64,000 nt of DNA from Candidatus Poribacteria bacterium (GCA_022825825.1 JAJDWA010000022.1:78078-142077); one strand, 5' to 3'. Counted from the first letter of the stretch, positions 8,619-18,084 are shown. Numbers and translations: made by a program. Notes: generated by a model not told the origin, from the sequence alone.

Positions 8619-9296
8619 GTGAATTGCGAAATGAGTGAAACGCGAATGCGAATCCTCCAGTTATTGAAGATGCGTAGCAGCATGACCGTCAGCCAATTGA
8701 CAGAAGCATTGCATATCAGTGCTATGGGGGTCAGGCAACATCTCACAATTCTTGAAGAGGAAGGCTTAGTTGAATATCACAGTGAGAAGCAGGGCCGTGG
8801 GCGTCCGCGTCACATCTATAATTTAACTGATGATGCGAACAGTCTTTTTCCAACCACTTACGCTAACTTTGCGGTCGGTTTGATGCACGAAGTCGCAAAA
8901 TTTAACGGACCTGGGTTCATCAATAAAGTTTTCCGAAGCCGCATGAAGTCCCAGTTACAGATGTACCAAGAGCGATTGCACGGCAAAGAATTAGTTGAAC
9001 GTATCCAGGAACTCGCCCGTATTCGCGACGAAGAAGGTTATATGGCGCGTTTTGATGAAAATGATACCGATTATGTCTTAGTTGAACACAATTGTCCGAT
9101 TGCTGCAATTGCGCAGGAATACCCGCACGTGTGTGAGATTGAATTGGCACTATTTCGCCAATCTGTGGGAACGAAGGTATATCGGGTTGAGCATCTCATG
9201 CAAGGTAGTCATAGATGCTGCTACCGCATTCCCAAAGACAATTGCCAAAATCAGGATGTTGAGTCAACATCTGATGAACAGTCTATCCAAAGCTGA
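8619..9296 (+). CDS. Winged-helix regulator with C-terminal cysteines, SufR-like
   Basis: 225 residues from GTG 8619 (AAGAGGA eight bases upstream); ATG 8631 is an alternative. Residues about 5-70 are a winged helix-turn-helix (MTVSQLTEALHISAMGVRQHLTILEEEGLV). The C-terminal half has C-P-I...C with 12 residues between, then a CC pair 27 residues later. This resembles the CX12CX13CX14C iron-sulfur ligand pattern I recall for SufR, with the third Cys replaced by Lys. SufR represses iron-sulfur cluster assembly genes, but no suf genes are here. The next gene encodes a four-cluster ferredoxin, so an iron-sulfur or redox response is inferred. Confidence 0.8.
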   Translation: MNCEMSETRMRILQLLKMRSSMTVSQLTEALHISAMGVRQHLTILEEEGLVEYHSEKQGRGRPRHIYNLTDDANSLFPTTYANFAVGLMHEVAKFNGPGFINKVFRSRMKSQLQMYQERLHGKELVERIQELARIRDEEGYMARFDENDTDYVLVEHNCPIAAIAQEYPHVCEIELALFRQSVGTKVYRVEHLMQGSHRCCYRIPKDNCQNQDVESTSDEQSIQS

Positions 9297-9352
9297 TAAA
9301 GTGTCATCCACTTCACGCCTCAATTACAGAGACGAATTTAAAGGCAAATCTC

Positions 9353-9946
9353 ATGTCTGACGAAACAGGTAGACGCGACTTTTTCAAAGAAGCCCTGAAC
9401 CAAATCATGAAACCTGTCGCAGAATTCCTTGATGACAGGATTGGTGACCAGCTTCCCTATGACGATCCAAACCGTGTAATTTTACGGCCGCCAGGTGCTT
9501 TGCCTGAACCCGAATTCTTAGAGAAATGTCATCGGTGCGGCAACTGCATTAAAAACTGCCCCGCAAACGCTATACAACCTTTACAAAGCAGGGACCCGAA
9601 CCGTGCTAACACACCCTACATTGACCCCGAAGAACAACCGTGTGTAATTTGCGATTCGTTGGCATGCATGTATGTCTGTCCAAGTGGTGCTTTACAACCG
9701 GTCTTTGCTGAAGATATTAGGATCGGGCTTGCAGTTTTTAATGCTGATACTTGCCTTCGCACAAAATCAGTGGACTGCAGCTACTGCGTGGATACCTGTC
9801 CTATTGGAGAAGACGCGATTAAGTTTTCGTCAGGCGGAATAGTAGAAGTTCTCGATTCTGGATGTACTGGATGCGGGGTATGTCAGTACGCATGCCCGAC
9901 AGAGCCAAAATCGATAGTGATTGAACCGTTCATGCTTTCACAATAG
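9353..9946 (+). CDS. Ferredoxin-type protein with four 4Fe-4S motifs (NapG/MauM-like)
   Basis: 197 residues. Four cysteine clusters are readable: CHRCGNCIKNCP (about 59-70), CVICDSLACMYVCP (about 97-110), CLRTKSVDCSYCVDTCP (about 134-150) and CTGCGVCQYACP (about 170-181). The N-terminus carries a twin-arginine-like GRRDFFK, but the following stretch is not hydrophobic, so Tat export is doubtful. NapG/MauM-like proteins pass electrons from quinols to periplasmic enzymes. No nap, mau or other terminal enzyme is nearby, so the partner is unknown. It lies 56 bases behind the SufR-like gene and is probably co-transcribed with it. Confidence 0.85.
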   Translation: MSDETGRRDFFKEALNQIMKPVAEFLDDRIGDQLPYDDPNRVILRPPGALPEPEFLEKCHRCGNCIKNCPANAIQPLQSRDPNRANTPYIDPEEQPCVICDSLACMYVCPSGALQPVFAEDIRIGLAVFNADTCLRTKSVDCSYCVDTCPIGEDAIKFSSGGIVEVLDSGCTGCGVCQYACPTEPKSIVIEPFMLSQ

Positions 9947-9950
9947 CATC

Positions 9951-10508
9951 ATGTCCGTTCTTCCCCAATTCCTTTTGCAAACATCTCCAAACGAACAGAA
10001 TCTGCGCGACATCAAACCTCCACTGGATATTCCACCAAATCTTCTACCCTATATCCTTCTAAGTGGACTCATTCTTGCTGCCATTTTTGGAGCAATATGG
10101 ATATATCTCCGAAAACGTCGTAAGTCTAAGGTGTCTACGCCAACTGAAGAAGTGATAACGCGGCCACCTCATGAAATTGCGCTTGAACAGTTGAAGATAC
10201 TCGAAACAGCATCCTATGATATGAAAACTTATTACACCCAAATTTCTTTTATTATCCGCGAATATATTGCGGCGCGTTTTCGAATCCCCGCATTAGAATT
10301 AACAACCGCAGGACTTCTTCAGCAGATGACACGTGAACAAATAGGCGATCTATACGTTGAACGTATCCGACTGTTTCTTGCCAACTGTGATCAGGTAAAG
10401 TTTACCAAACATCAACCTGAACGATCTGAAGCAGATGCGCGTATGGAAGACGCTCAATGGTTTGTGGAGGAGACGAAGACACCTACAGAGAGCCCAACTT
10501 CATCGTAG
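9951..10508 (+). CDS. Single-pass membrane protein, DUF4381-like
   Basis: 185 residues from ATG 9951, four bases after the ferredoxin stop; an in-frame TTG at 9921 overlaps that gene and is less likely. One transmembrane segment at about residues 36-54 is followed by a basic stop-transfer (RKRRKSK) and a cytoplasmic domain with YYTQISFIIREYIAARFRIPALELTT. I associate that pattern with the DUF4381-type proteins of Bat (aerotolerance) clusters. That fits the DUF58 and BatA genes 3 kb downstream, although the RsbWVU genes are inserted between. The family name is a memory-based guess. Confidence 0.6.
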   Translation: MSVLPQFLLQTSPNEQNLRDIKPPLDIPPNLLPYILLSGLILAAIFGAIWIYLRKRRKSKVSTPTEEVITRPPHEIALEQLKILETASYDMKTYYTQISFIIREYIAARFRIPALELTTAGLLQQMTREQIGDLYVERIRLFLANCDQVKFTKHQPERSEADARMEDAQWFVEETKTPTESPTSS

Positions 10509-10814
10509 AGGTAGGCTCTGTACACGTCCGTTATTCTCTTCATGAGATATGGTCTATTTTCTATTATTCTTTCAGATTTGATGTCAGTTACAAAGTGTCT
10601 TGATTAATCAACTCTTAATATGTAATAATTTACAGTGTATACAACATATTTATATTCACAGCGTAAATACCTCGAAAGCATCATTTGAAAATACCTTGAA
10701 ATATTTTCTTAACTTTGGTATCCTTTTTAAATGCAATAAAAAAGTAGTTATTGCTTAGCAATTCTTTATCATACGCGTGAAAATCGGATTATTCTAAAGG
10801 GAGGTCATCTTAGG
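10509..10814. other. AT-rich intergenic region with operator-like palindrome
   Basis: No gene seen. It contains the perfect 12-base palindrome TTGATTAATCAA (10600-10611) and, 85 bases further on, the promoter of the partner-switching genes, so a regulator may bind here. Confidence 0.5.
10696..10724 (+). promoter_or_regulatory. Promoter of the partner-switching operon
   Basis: TTGAAA (10696-10701), 17 bases, TATCCT (10719-10724). The following gene has GGGAGG ten bases before its ATG. Confidence 0.5.
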
Positions 10815-11249
10815 ATGAAAAATGCAGTTTTGAGGGACGAAGTTTGTTTAACAATCCCGATGGACCATGATATGGAACTGGTAGCGGCCAAAACAGGTTC
10901 CGTTCTCGCCGAATTGAATCACTTCAACGAAGAACAGATTGAAGAAATTCAATATGCGATTATTGAGACCTGTATCAATGCCTTTGAACATAGCCAAAGT
11001 GAAGACCGTAAGGTTTACATTCTGTATATTAGAAGGGTTGATGAGTTAGAGTGCAAAATAACTGATACCGGTGTCGGTTTCACACCAGAAGATCAACATA
11101 ACAGCATCTCTAAACGTCAAGGCATGCATTCGGATCTGCGAAAACGTGGTTGGGGTTTAGAGATTACCAAAACACTCATGGATGAATTTGATATTCAGAG
11201 TAGCGAAAACGGAACAACTGTTAGCTTTATAAAAAGAATTGTATCGTAA
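10815..11249 (+). CDS. RsbW-like anti-sigma serine kinase (HATPase_c_2)
   Basis: 144 residues. The N box (EIQYAIIETCINAFEHS, about 43-59), G1 box (DTGVGF, about 89-94) and G2 box (RGWGLEI, about 117-123) of the GHKL ATPase fold are all present. Kinases of this group phosphorylate an STAS antagonist and bind a sigma factor or other target. The antagonist gene follows after 38 bases and the phosphatase gene after that, making a complete three-part switch. No B-type sigma factor is adjacent, so the target is open. Confidence 0.88.
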   Translation: MKNAVLRDEVCLTIPMDHDMELVAAKTGSVLAELNHFNEEQIEEIQYAIIETCINAFEHSQSEDRKVYILYIRRVDELECKITDTGVGFTPEDQHNSISKRQGMHSDLRKRGWGLEITKTLMDEFDIQSSENGTTVSFIKRIVS

Positions 11250-11287
11250 GTTTCAAGCGCACTAATTTACTGTTGAGGAGTAAAGGG

Positions 11288-11632
11288 ATGCTAAACAAAT
11301 TTGATATACAGATACGAGCTGAACAAGAATACGCAGTGTTAGAGACGGCGGGATACTTAAACGATTCACTCGGAGAACAACTTTCAAAGAAAGCACAAGA
11401 ACTCATTGAGAAAGGATATACCCAGCTGGTAATCAATTTAGATAAAACCGCACTGATTAACAGCATTGGTATATCGATTCTGATAGAAATCATTGAGGCA
11501 CTTGAGGAACGGAATGGCACATTAAATTTTTGCGGATTGTCTGCAACACAGGAACGTACTTTTCGTATGATGGCAATAGCAAAATACGCAGGAATTTTCC
11601 CTGATGAAAAAACGGCTATTGCTAATTTCTAA
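11288..11632 (+). CDS. RsbV-like STAS anti-sigma factor antagonist
   Basis: 114 residues from ATG 11288; GAGGAG at 11275-11280 gives the right spacing, and the in-frame TTG at 11273 has none. The STAS core INLDKTALINSIGISIL carries the expected phosphoacceptor S59. Unphosphorylated antagonist would capture the kinase and free its target. It is encoded between the kinase and the PP2C phosphatase. Confidence 0.9.
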   Translation: MLNKFDIQIRAEQEYAVLETAGYLNDSLGEQLSKKAQELIEKGYTQLVINLDKTALINSIGISILIEIIEALEERNGTLNFCGLSATQERTFRMMAIAKYAGIFPDEKTAIANF

Positions 11633-11755
11633 CGAACTCAGAACTGAACACACACCACTAAAACCTAAATGCCTAAAACACCGTTCTTTAGCACAAACGG
11701 GTTAATAGGATTGAAAACCCTACCGTAAGTTTTGAAGACAAAGGAACAGCCTGTC

Positions 11756-13639
11756 ATGCACCTAAGTTCAGCAGAAGAAACTATACAAAGGTTAATATTC
11801 AGTTTGTCTGAATTGGAACAGTTGGGTCAGACGCTAATTTCCGGACACAGTAACTTTAATGTTTCAAGCAAGACCTATCTTCGGATTACACTTGGTACCC
11901 TTCAGGCGACTCGGGGGGCTATCTTTTGTTTCCATCCGACAGATAATTATCTGACAATTGCTGCCTCAACCCCAAAAGTAGAAATCCCTCCAATAGAAAT
12001 TGAACCTGACGAAGTTGCATGCCTACTGGAATGCTCTTTCTTTGAATTAGACACACCACCTCAAGATCTCCAAAATTTTATCAGCAGAAATTCGGAACTG
12101 CTTAACGGATATGCAATGCATCGTCTCTGGGTGCCTTTAAAAATCCATGAAGAATTTCTTGGTATTTTGAGCTTAGGCAAGTTTTTAGGTCGCACAGCAT
12201 TAGAAGAATGGGAACAAGAACTCCTCACCATTCTGGCACATCAAATATCAATTGCAATCGCATATTCTCGAATTGTAGAAGGCATTCAGAGCGAAAAGTT
12301 TCGGTTGTTTATGTTGGCTGAAAGTGCACCTCAAATTTGTCAACTGTTACAGCCGGAAGACGCAGCAGAACAGGTAGTCCATCAAGCAGTGGCACTCCTT
12401 GATGCGAATGTAGGTGGACTGATGTTAATTCAGCCCCAGCAGCAAAATCTTGAGTTGCGGTACGCTTTCCCTGAAACAATAATTTCAGAAAATGATGACC
12501 AAAACGGAAATAAACCGATCTCTATTTCATTAAAGGATATAGAAGCAGACACAGCAGAAGCAAACGAGAAAACAGCATTTGATATGTTAGCCAGCGTTGT
12601 CAAAGAAGGCAGAACAGTCCGCAGTGCCTTTAGAACGGAGACTTTTTTCGGTGGAAAGAACTTAATGGCAGGTCCAATACAGGGGCGCGACGGTGATATT
12701 TTAGGCGTGCTCGTTGTAGGCGACAAAGAAGAGCGTGGTGGAAGAATTGCTGAATTCACAGACGAAGATGAAATTCTCCTTGATTCTTTCGCTAAACAAG
12801 CAGGTGTAGCAATTGAAAACGCTCACCTACATCAAGAAGCACTTGACGCGCGCCAATTACAAGCAGAGATGGAAGAAGCTCGGAAAATCCAAGAAAATCT
12901 TATACCCGAAACACTTCCAGATATACCTGGTTATGAAGTTGCCGGACATTACGAACCGCGCGGTCCCGTCGGTGGTGATTATTACGACTGTATTGAACTG
13001 TCTGCTGGTGGATGGGGACTTGCTATTGCTGATGTTTCTGGAAAAGGGATGCAAGCAGCGCTTTTGATGGCAACACTACGCGCAGGACTCCTCTCTGAGT
13101 TAACAAGTTCAAGGGTTCGGGAAGAAAACGACTCCATAGATATGAAAAATGAACTCGTTGACATGGCAATGACACTCAATTCGCTCCTTTACGTCAGCGG
13201 AACGGAAGAAAAATATGCTACGTTCTTCTATAGCCATCTTAATCCAGAAACAGATACACTAACATCACTAAATGGTGGACACAATCCGCCGCTGATCGTG
13301 AAAAACGATGGAAGTATCGTGTGGCTGGGCGAAGAAGTCGGGGGATTGCCGTTGGGAATGTTCCCAAATGATATGGTACCACTTATCGCTAAATATGAAG
13401 CAGAACAGATAAAACTCGAAAGCGGTGATCTTATCATCTTCTATACCGATGGCGTTACTGAAACTGTTAACACTGAAGATGAGCTATATGATGAAGAGCG
13501 TCTTGAACAGGTCGCTAAAACATGCATAGATGGTGATGCTTCGCATATATGTAACTTAATCTATCGAGCAGTAATGGACTTTCAGGGAGACGCTGACCAA
13601 TTTGACGATTTGACTTTACTTGTCCTCCGAAAGAAATAG
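11756..13639 (+). CDS. RsbU-like PP2C phosphatase with two GAF domains
   Basis: 627 residues from ATG 11756 (AAGGAA upstream; an in-frame TTG at 11732 is less likely). Two GAF-like sensor domains (about 40-190 and 205-360) are joined by a helical linker (EMEEARKIQENLIPETLPDIPGY, the usual lead into this class) to a SpoIIE/PP2C domain. Its marks are GGDYYD, DVSGKGMQAALLM, GGHNPP and FYTDGVTE, giving the metal-binding aspartates. It should dephosphorylate the STAS protein when the GAF domains sense a small ligand. No membrane segment, so the signal is cytoplasmic. Confidence 0.9.
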   Translation: MHLSSAEETIQRLIFSLSELEQLGQTLISGHSNFNVSSKTYLRITLGTLQATRGAIFCFHPTDNYLTIAASTPKVEIPPIEIEPDEVACLLECSFFELDTPPQDLQNFISRNSELLNGYAMHRLWVPLKIHEEFLGILSLGKFLGRTALEEWEQELLTILAHQISIAIAYSRIVEGIQSEKFRLFMLAESAPQICQLLQPEDAAEQVVHQAVALLDANVGGLMLIQPQQQNLELRYAFPETIISENDDQNGNKPISISLKDIEADTAEANEKTAFDMLASVVKEGRTVRSAFRTETFFGGKNLMAGPIQGRDGDILGVLVVGDKEERGGRIAEFTDEDEILLDSFAKQAGVAIENAHLHQEALDARQLQAEMEEARKIQENLIPETLPDIPGYEVAGHYEPRGPVGGDYYDCIELSAGGWGLAIADVSGKGMQAALLMATLRAGLLSELTSSRVREENDSIDMKNELVDMAMTLNSLLYVSGTEEKYATFFYSHLNPETDTLTSLNGGHNPPLIVKNDGSIVWLGEEVGGLPLGMFPNDMVPLIAKYEAEQIKLESGDLIIFYTDGVTETVNTEDELYDEERLEQVAKTCIDGDASHICNLIYRAVMDFQGDADQFDDLTLLVLRKK

Positions 13640-13650
13640 GAATAAAAACC

Positions 13651-14613
13651 ATGCAACAGGCATCAGAAGGACGTCGATTCTTAAATCCCACGATCCTTGC
13701 ACAAATTGGTAATCTTGAACTTATTGCGAAATTCGTTGTAGAAGGATTCATCTCAGGATTACACAAAAGTCCATACCACGGCTTCAGTGTTGAGTTTTCG
13801 CAATACAGGCAATATATGCCTGGGGACGACACAAAACACATCGACTGGAAGGTTTACGGCAAAACTGACCGCTATTATATCAAACAATTTGAGGAAGAGA
13901 CCAATCTAAACTGTTATCTCTTATTAGATACCAGCCAGTCTATGGCGCATCCATCCCCGGAGGATTTACAAGAAATAGATGCATCCCAACAAACTGAAAC
14001 ATCTGGAACTGTAGAACCCTTATCTAAACTGCGCTATGCTTGTTTTCTTATCGCTTCTCTCTCCTATTTTATGGCAAAACAGAAAGATGCTGTCGGGTTC
14101 GCCTACTTTGATGAAAGAGTACATCAGTACTTGCCTGCGCGCAGTAGTGCATCGCATATGCATTCTATCTTATTGACATTAGAAAACCTTCAAACTGCAA
14201 AAGAAACTCGAATTGGTGAACCGCTACACGAGATTGCAGAGCGGTTGACAAAACGTGGATTGGTAATTCTCATTTCAGACCTTTACGATGAAAATCCCGA
14301 TGAAGTTATTAAGGGACTTGAACACCTTCGTTACGATGGACACGAAGTGATCGTTTTTCACCTTCTATCAAAAGAAGAAGTAGAATTTGAGTTTGAAAGG
14401 CTTATCCGTTTTGTTGATGCGGAAAACGACCAAGAAATTATCACCACACCGCAGGTTATCCGAGAGAGTTATCTGAGCAATTTTAACGAATTTATTGACC
14501 ACTACCGAACAACGTTGAATCAATCGGATATTGATTACAACCTGATAAATACATCAACACCGATTGACCGCGCACTTTCATCATATCTGGCAAAACGACA
14601 AGGGTTTTTATAA
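13651..14613 (+). CDS. DUF58 domain protein
   Basis: 320 residues, 11 bases behind the phosphatase gene. The family core SQYRQYMPGDDTKHIDWKVYGKTD is at about 49-72, and YLLLDTSQSM (about 89-98) looks like a VWA metal site (DxSxS). DUF58 proteins normally sit beside a MoxR AAA ATPase and BatA/VWA proteins and are thought to help assemble periplasmic complexes. Here the BatA-like gene follows, but no MoxR gene is present in the window. Confidence 0.88.
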   Translation: MQQASEGRRFLNPTILAQIGNLELIAKFVVEGFISGLHKSPYHGFSVEFSQYRQYMPGDDTKHIDWKVYGKTDRYYIKQFEEETNLNCYLLLDTSQSMAHPSPEDLQEIDASQQTETSGTVEPLSKLRYACFLIASLSYFMAKQKDAVGFAYFDERVHQYLPARSSASHMHSILLTLENLQTAKETRIGEPLHEIAERLTKRGLVILISDLYDENPDEVIKGLEHLRYDGHEVIVFHLLSKEEVEFEFERLIRFVDAENDQEIITTPQVIRESYLSNFNEFIDHYRTTLNQSDIDYNLINTSTPIDRALSSYLAKRQGFL

Positions 14614-14659
14614 AGTTGTAGAGACATCCGCGTGCTGAGGCACGAAGGAGACAAACACG

Positions 14660-16756
14660 ATGGGTTTTTTAGCTGGGGCGTTTGCAATTGTAGGCACTAT
14701 AGGTGCTTCTATTCCTCTTATTATCCACTTATTGAACCGGGAGCGCGCCCGCAGGCTTATTTTTAGCACTGTTCGTTTCATCCAGATGTCGCATCAAACA
14801 AATGTGCAACGTCATAAGTTGAAACGGCTACTTCTACTGCTTATGCGAATCTTGATGTTAATCCTTCTTGGTCTCGCCTTTGCGCGCCCTTTTATCGCGG
14901 CTGATCCTACAACCGCACCCGAATTAGGCGGTGTACGGAATGCAGTTATAATTTTGGATACATCCTACAGCATGCAGTATGAGGAAGTTTTTGAACATGC
15001 TAAAAAAGAGGCGATTGCCCGACTTGACGGTTTAGAGAGTGCCGATGCCGTTGCCCTTATCCTATCCGCTGACAAAGCACTAAAAGTTTTGCCTATTGAC
15101 TCCGAACATAATCACATCAGAACAGCAATAGAGAGTGCAGAGTTTACCGACCAGACAACAGATTATCTTGATGCTATCCAAACAGCTGACGAGATACTTC
15201 AAGGTGTCGCCGCCGGACAGAAACAGATATACCTTATCGCAGATTTGCAGAAAATTGGATGGGAAAACTTTCTTGAAACGGATAGACTGAGTCCCGATGT
15301 CCACATCGAATTTGTCAACGTCGCAGTTGAACAACCGAACAATCGTGCTATTACGGACATCAACGTTCCACCAGTCGTACTGATTGAACAAAAAGATACT
15401 GAATTGGTAGCACGTATCCACAATTTCAGTACTGAACAAGTGCAAAAACTACCTGTCCATCTTTTTATTAATAACAGTAAAGTTCAAACAATGCAATTGG
15501 ATATTGAACCAGAAGATAGCGCGGACGCTGTCTTTAAAATGAAAATCGATCTACAGTCAGAGGCTGTTCATACAGGGTGGGTCGAAATTGGGACTGATGC
15601 ACTTGAAATTGATAACCGATACTATTTTACTGTGCAAAGCATGAAATCTATCAAGGTGCATGCAGTCAACGGTGAACAGAAAAGGGATGATATTGAAGAT
15701 GAAACCTTCTTTTTGACAAAAGCACTGAAAAATGTTGGCGATGAAGGAGCACCTATTGATTATACAGAGTCTACCGTATTACCATCGGCAGCTGCGCTGC
15801 AGCGATACGATGTGCTTATCCTTGCAAATATTAAACAGATCACAGCAGCTGAAGCCGAAAGATTGAAAACTTTTGTGAATGCAGGTGGAGGTCTAATTAT
15901 CACGCTCGGTGATAAAGTTGATGCCAATGCTTACCAGCGACTCCTTGGCGGGACAGATAATCCGCTGATGCCGTGTACCTTGATGCAGGCTGTTGGTGAT
16001 CCTATTGGTAAAAACAAGTTCCAAGTTATAGCAAGTGTTGATTACCGTCATCCTATTTTTATGCCGTTCAGCAATCCAAACCATGGTGATTTTGGTAAAG
16101 GACGATTTTATCGATATTTTCAGACCGCCCCTACTTCAGAAGCCGTAGTTATCGCTGCTTTTGATGACGGAAATCCAGCAGTCCTTGAAAAAGTATACGG
16201 TAACGGACGAGTGCTCTGTTTTACATCTACGATTGACCGTGAATGGAACGATTTGCCTATACACGGAGTCTACTTACCTTTTCTGCACGAAACCATCAAA
16301 TATCTTGCGCTAAAGCAAGCAGGCAAAGTGCCGGAATATCGTGTTGGAGACAATGTAGAATACAATGGGACTCAAGACAGTGCTGGAAAAGAGGTGGCTG
16401 TTTTCAATCCAGAACGTAAAGAAACGCGGATGACTTTGAATGAACAGGGTAATCTTTTTTATGAAAACACTGAACACCCTGGTATCTATTCGGTACACGG
16501 TTCCGGTAAATCAGCTCACTATTTTGTTGTCAATGTTGATACTGCTGAATCAGACCTGACACAACGGAATCCAGAAGAGTTGACCAGCATGCTTATCGGT
16601 TCAACTGAAGTTGACCGTGCCCCTGCTGAGCCTACACCTGAAGTGATAAAAAAATATAAAGAAGATGTTGAGAAAAACCAGGGCATTGCAACTTATCTTT
16701 TGTTAGCAGTTTTCGCTTTAGCGATTACGGAAATGTTCCTCGCAAATCGGGTTTAG
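14660..16756 (+). CDS. BatA/VWA-type membrane protein
   Basis: 698 residues. The N-terminus is the BatA signature (IPLIIHLLNRERARRLIFSTVRFI), with hydrophobic segments at about 5-22 and 55-73. A VWA domain begins at about residue 95 (ILDTSYSM, MIDAS DxSxS). A glutamine-amidotransferase-like segment with GGGLIITLGD lies at about 410-425, and a last membrane helix at 677-694 is followed by a very short tail. The bulk is periplasmic. The role is presumably stress tolerance or envelope complex assembly together with the DUF58 protein. Confidence 0.85.
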   Translation: MGFLAGAFAIVGTIGASIPLIIHLLNRERARRLIFSTVRFIQMSHQTNVQRHKLKRLLLLLMRILMLILLGLAFARPFIAADPTTAPELGGVRNAVIILDTSYSMQYEEVFEHAKKEAIARLDGLESADAVALILSADKALKVLPIDSEHNHIRTAIESAEFTDQTTDYLDAIQTADEILQGVAAGQKQIYLIADLQKIGWENFLETDRLSPDVHIEFVNVAVEQPNNRAITDINVPPVVLIEQKDTELVARIHNFSTEQVQKLPVHLFINNSKVQTMQLDIEPEDSADAVFKMKIDLQSEAVHTGWVEIGTDALEIDNRYYFTVQSMKSIKVHAVNGEQKRDDIEDETFFLTKALKNVGDEGAPIDYTESTVLPSAAALQRYDVLILANIKQITAAEAERLKTFVNAGGGLIITLGDKVDANAYQRLLGGTDNPLMPCTLMQAVGDPIGKNKFQVIASVDYRHPIFMPFSNPNHGDFGKGRFYRYFQTAPTSEAVVIAAFDDGNPAVLEKVYGNGRVLCFTSTIDREWNDLPIHGVYLPFLHETIKYLALKQAGKVPEYRVGDNVEYNGTQDSAGKEVAVFNPERKETRMTLNEQGNLFYENTEHPGIYSVHGSGKSAHYFVVNVDTAESDLTQRNPEELTSMLIGSTEVDRAPAEPTPEVIKKYKEDVEKNQGIATYLLLAVFALAITEMFLANRV

Positions 16757-16880
16757 TTGCGGGACAATTTTACTTCGGCAATATTAGAATCTGTCTTATG
16801 GGTTGGACTAAAGAATTTGAACCTGAATATTATTTTGTAGGTTCGTGCTTCTATCAAATGTAGGAGGATAATATAAACAA

Positions 16881-17804
16881 ATGGGTCCTGAAACAACAGA
16901 AAAAATTGAGGTTCCGAATATTGTGTCTGATAAGGAATGTCAATTTTTTATAGAAAACGGATATCTTGTCGTTCCAAACTTGCTATCCGATAGCGAAATT
17001 GAAGAACTTAGGCAAGATACAGTCACGCTTGCTCGTGGTGAATATGAATGTGATAACATGAAACCTTTGCCCGATAGTGTTACAGATGAAGATGCAATCG
17101 GCAGGATTCTTTGCATTCATCAACCGCATTTCGTTAGCGGGACTATTGAAAAGTACGTCAAACACCCAAAAATCTGTGGAATCTTGAGCCAAATTACCGC
17201 TGCACATCTACCTTTTTGGGATGGTAGTGTCAAGTGTATGCAATCAATGCTTTTTGTCAAACCGCCCAATTTTCAGGGGCAGGCGTGGCATCAAGATGAA
17301 ATCTATATCCCTACGCGCGACCGTTCCTTAATTGGTGCGTGGATTGCTATGGATAATGCCACTGTTGAGAATGGGTGTTTGTGGGTGCTACCGGGTTCAC
17401 ATCGGCAAGGTTACCTATATCCACAACGTAATCACGAAAACCCTGACGAATTCGATTTCGCGCAAGAAAGTTATGGGTTTGACGGTTCTACGGAAGTTCC
17501 CGTTGAAGTGACAACAGGAACACTTGTTTTTTTCAACGGCTATTTGCTGCACCGTTCTCGCAAAAATAGAGGAAACACATTCCGCCGCGTCCTCGTCAAC
17601 CACTATTGCAATTCATGGTCGCTGCTTCCGTGGTCAATTCGAGAAGGGGAACGACCCGCAAGTGCCGATCGTCGATGTGTAATTCCTGTATCTGGTGTTG
17701 ACCCTTATTCGTGGAAAGGTTATGATGATCCGCCAAAAAGCATAGGGTTGCGAACATGCAAAGCAATTGACGAATTACCGCCCATTGAAGCGGAAAGTGA
17801 GTAA
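16881..17804 (+). CDS. Phytanoyl-CoA dioxygenase (PhyH) family protein
   Basis: 307 residues with AGGAGG before the ATG. The iron ligands are H137 and D139 (WHQDE) and H224 (LLHRSRKN), with the 2-oxoglutarate Arg shortly after (FRRVL). LPGSHRQGYL at about 171-180 is the usual family strand. It differs clearly from the 7617 and 31794 proteins, so these are old paralogues rather than recent copies. The reaction is a 2-oxoglutarate-dependent hydroxylation of an unknown substrate. The small gene downstream begins three bases after its stop. Confidence 0.9.
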   Translation: MGPETTEKIEVPNIVSDKECQFFIENGYLVVPNLLSDSEIEELRQDTVTLARGEYECDNMKPLPDSVTDEDAIGRILCIHQPHFVSGTIEKYVKHPKICGILSQITAAHLPFWDGSVKCMQSMLFVKPPNFQGQAWHQDEIYIPTRDRSLIGAWIAMDNATVENGCLWVLPGSHRQGYLYPQRNHENPDEFDFAQESYGFDGSTEVPVEVTTGTLVFFNGYLLHRSRKNRGNTFRRVLVNHYCNSWSLLPWSIREGERPASADRRCVIPVSGVDPYSWKGYDDPPKSIGLRTCKAIDELPPIEAESE

Positions 17805-17807
17805 ACG

Positions 17808-18011
17808 ATGACAACAGAACAAGCAGCTGATCTACAAAACACATTGGAGACTATGTTAAATCGTATCGCGACAGGAGACGACATCACTGATCAACTTCTC
17901 ATGATTGAGCAGTTATCTGCGGACATAGAGTCTGCTGCGCCAACGATGCTTAAACACTATCTCGAACGGAAGAGTTATACAAAAGCGTTGGATTTTCTTA
18001 AAGATTTGTAA
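17808..18011 (+). CDS. Small acidic helical protein, unknown function
   Basis: 67 residues, starting three bases behind the PhyH gene and so probably translated with it. Predicted all-helical (long Leu/Ile/Ala heptads), acidic N-terminal part, basic end (LERKSYTKALDFLKDL). No motif known to me. Kept as a gene for its tight coupling and coherent composition. Confidence 0.6.
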   Translation: MTTEQAADLQNTLETMLNRIATGDDITDQLLMIEQLSADIESAAPTMLKHYLERKSYTKALDFLKDL

Positions 18012-18051
18012 AGGATGTCCCCCCAAAGTGAATTTTCACTTTTTGTAAATT

Positions 18052-18080
18052 TTGACAAATCCGATATTCTGTGATACAGT
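18052..18080 (+). promoter_or_regulatory. Promoter of the rph operon
   Basis: TTGACA (18052-18057), 17 bases, TACAGT (18075-18080): one of the best promoter matches in the window, about 108 bases ahead of the rph start codon. Confidence 0.65.
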
Positions 18081-18084
18081 TTGC

